NCBI RefSeq assembly: GCF_005503625.1
Contig: NZ_SCMX01000027.1
Span: 1 to 64,000 of the forward strand
DNA: 64,000 nucleotides
From: Cupriavidus sp. 2SB
GTDB lineage: Bacteria; Pseudomonadota; Gammaproteobacteria; Burkholderiales; Burkholderiaceae
Direction of reading: 5' to 3'
The notes beneath the pieces are model-generated. The model had not been told where the DNA came from. It did not search any database and saw nothing but the letters and a program-made list of their open reading frames with translations. Shown here one piece after another: positions 63,309-64,000 of the stretch. The position numbers and the translations under genes were made by a program. Position 1 is the stretch's first letter. Each line of letters begins with the position of its first letter.

Positions 63309-63998
63309 ATGAACCGAACCATCGACGCCAGGCCATATCCCTGGCCCTATGACGGCAACCTTCGCGCCGACAACACGGCACTGGTCATCATCGACATGCA
63401 GACCGATTTCTGCGGTTTCGGCGGCTATGTAGACCGCATGGGCTACGACCTGTCGATGACCCGCGCCCCGATCGAGCCCATCCGCCGTGTGCTGGCCACG
63501 ATGCGCGCCCAGGACTTCACGATCATCCATACGCGCGAAGGACACCGGCCGGACCTGTCGGACCTGCCCGCCAACAAGCGCTGGCGCAGCCGGCAGGCGG
63601 GTATCGGCGGCGTGGGCATTGGCGACGAGGGCCCCTGCGGCAAGATCCTGGTCCGGGGCGAACCGGGCTGGGAAATCATCGACGAACTGGCACCGCTGCC
63701 CGGAGAAATCGTGATCGACAAGCCCGGCAAGGGCTCGTTCTGCGCCACAGATCTGGAATTGATCCTGCGCACGCGCGGCATCGTGAACCTGATACTGACC
63801 GGTATCACGACCGATGTCTGCGTGCACACGACAATGCGGGAAGCGAACGACCGGGGCTTCGAGTGCACGATTCTGGCGGATTGCTGCGGGGCGACCGATC
63901 AGGGCAACCATGATGCGGCGCTCCACATGGTCACCATGCAGGGTGGCGTGTTCGGTACGGTATCGAACTCGCAGGCCCTGCTGGCCACGCTGGGTTAG
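63309..63998 (+). CDS. biuH: Biuret hydrolase (isochorismatase-like cysteine hydrolase)
   Basis: 229 aa. The sequence follows rhizobial BiuH closely: [68 protein letters not shown] and [20 protein letters not shown]. The triad is Asp29, Lys138 and Cys171, corresponding to D36, K142 and C175 of the Rhizobium enzyme. It hydrolyses biuret to allophanate and ammonia. It ends 2 bp before the window edge. AAGGA lies 6 nt upstream. Confidence 0.93.
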   Translation: MNRTIDARPYPWPYDGNLRADNTALVIIDMQTDFCGFGGYVDRMGYDLSMTRAPIEPIRRVLATMRAQDFTIIHTREGHRPDLSDLPANKRWRSRQAGIGGVGIGDEGPCGKILVRGEPGWEIIDELAPLPGEIVIDKPGKGSFCATDLELILRTRGIVNLILTGITTDVCVHTTMREANDRGFECTILADCCGATDQGNHDAALHMVTMQGGVFGTVSNSQALLATLG

Positions 63999-64000
63999 CC

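Overview
The window is GC-rich, gene-dense DNA that looks like a secondary chromosome (chromid) or accessory-rich chromosomal region of a betaproteobacterium of the Burkholderiaceae, most like Cupriavidus. This rests on two Bug/TctC-type solute-binding proteins, an extra housekeeping-type sigma factor, several small catabolic islands each with its own regulator, and codon use strongly biased to G/C in third positions. Species and replicon are inferred; no rRNA, tRNA, origin or CRISPR array was seen.

Layout. 0-1 kb: a decayed membrane-anchored Mrr-type endonuclease. 1-3 kb: an rpoD paralogue outside the usual dnaG context, with a TTG start. 3.5-6 kb: a complete yfiR-yfiN-yfiB c-di-GMP signalling operon, then an MGDG-synthase-like glycosyltransferase. 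7.4-11.5 kb: a SerA-type dehydrogenase, a Tat-exported SMP-30 lactonase, an outer-membrane channel of the phenol-degradation type and a PepSY protein. 11.5-13.2 kb: an orphan tyrosine recombinase. 13.3-27 kb: a secreted HAD phosphatase, a membrane-anchored formylglycine-generating enzyme and a lipoprotein sulfatase, followed after a long hairpin by a tightly overlapped operon of MFS/spermidine-synthase-like fusion, MoxR ATPase, DUF58, DUF4381, two VWA proteins and BatD. This is the least understood assembly in the window. 27-30.4 kb: a galactarate/L-talarate dehydratase with a Bug protein and a divergent LacI regulator, with two matching operators between them.

30.4-38.9 kb: mixed genes: histidine phosphatase, PaiB, SDR with divergent GlxA-type regulator, a PAP2 phosphatase carrying an autotransporter-type repeat, a MepK endopeptidase plus LdtD L,D-transpeptidase pair, and a UspA gene under an FNR/Anr-type box. 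39-45.7 kb: a three-subunit opine/hydroxyproline-type oxidase operon with a Bug protein, a NocR/OccR-like LysR regulator and a divergent argininosuccinate-lyase paralogue, which together look like a catabolic unit for an N-substituted amino acid. 45.7-48.3 kb: a periplasmic unknown and a DadA-like oxidase. 48.5-53.8 kb: an orphan type VI secretion module (VgrG with C-terminal transthyretin-like adaptor, VRR-NUC nuclease effector, DUF3396 immunity protein). 54-55.3 kb: an MHS-family transporter closed by a strong terminator.

55.4-64 kb: a biuret-utilisation operon behind a textbook sigma-54 promoter: an SsuABC-type importer, allophanate hydrolase, a BMP-type importer (binding protein and two permeases; no ATPase in view) and biuret hydrolase. 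BiuH would convert biuret to allophanate and AtzF would release the remaining nitrogen, so the operon should feed ammonium to the cell under nitrogen limitation.
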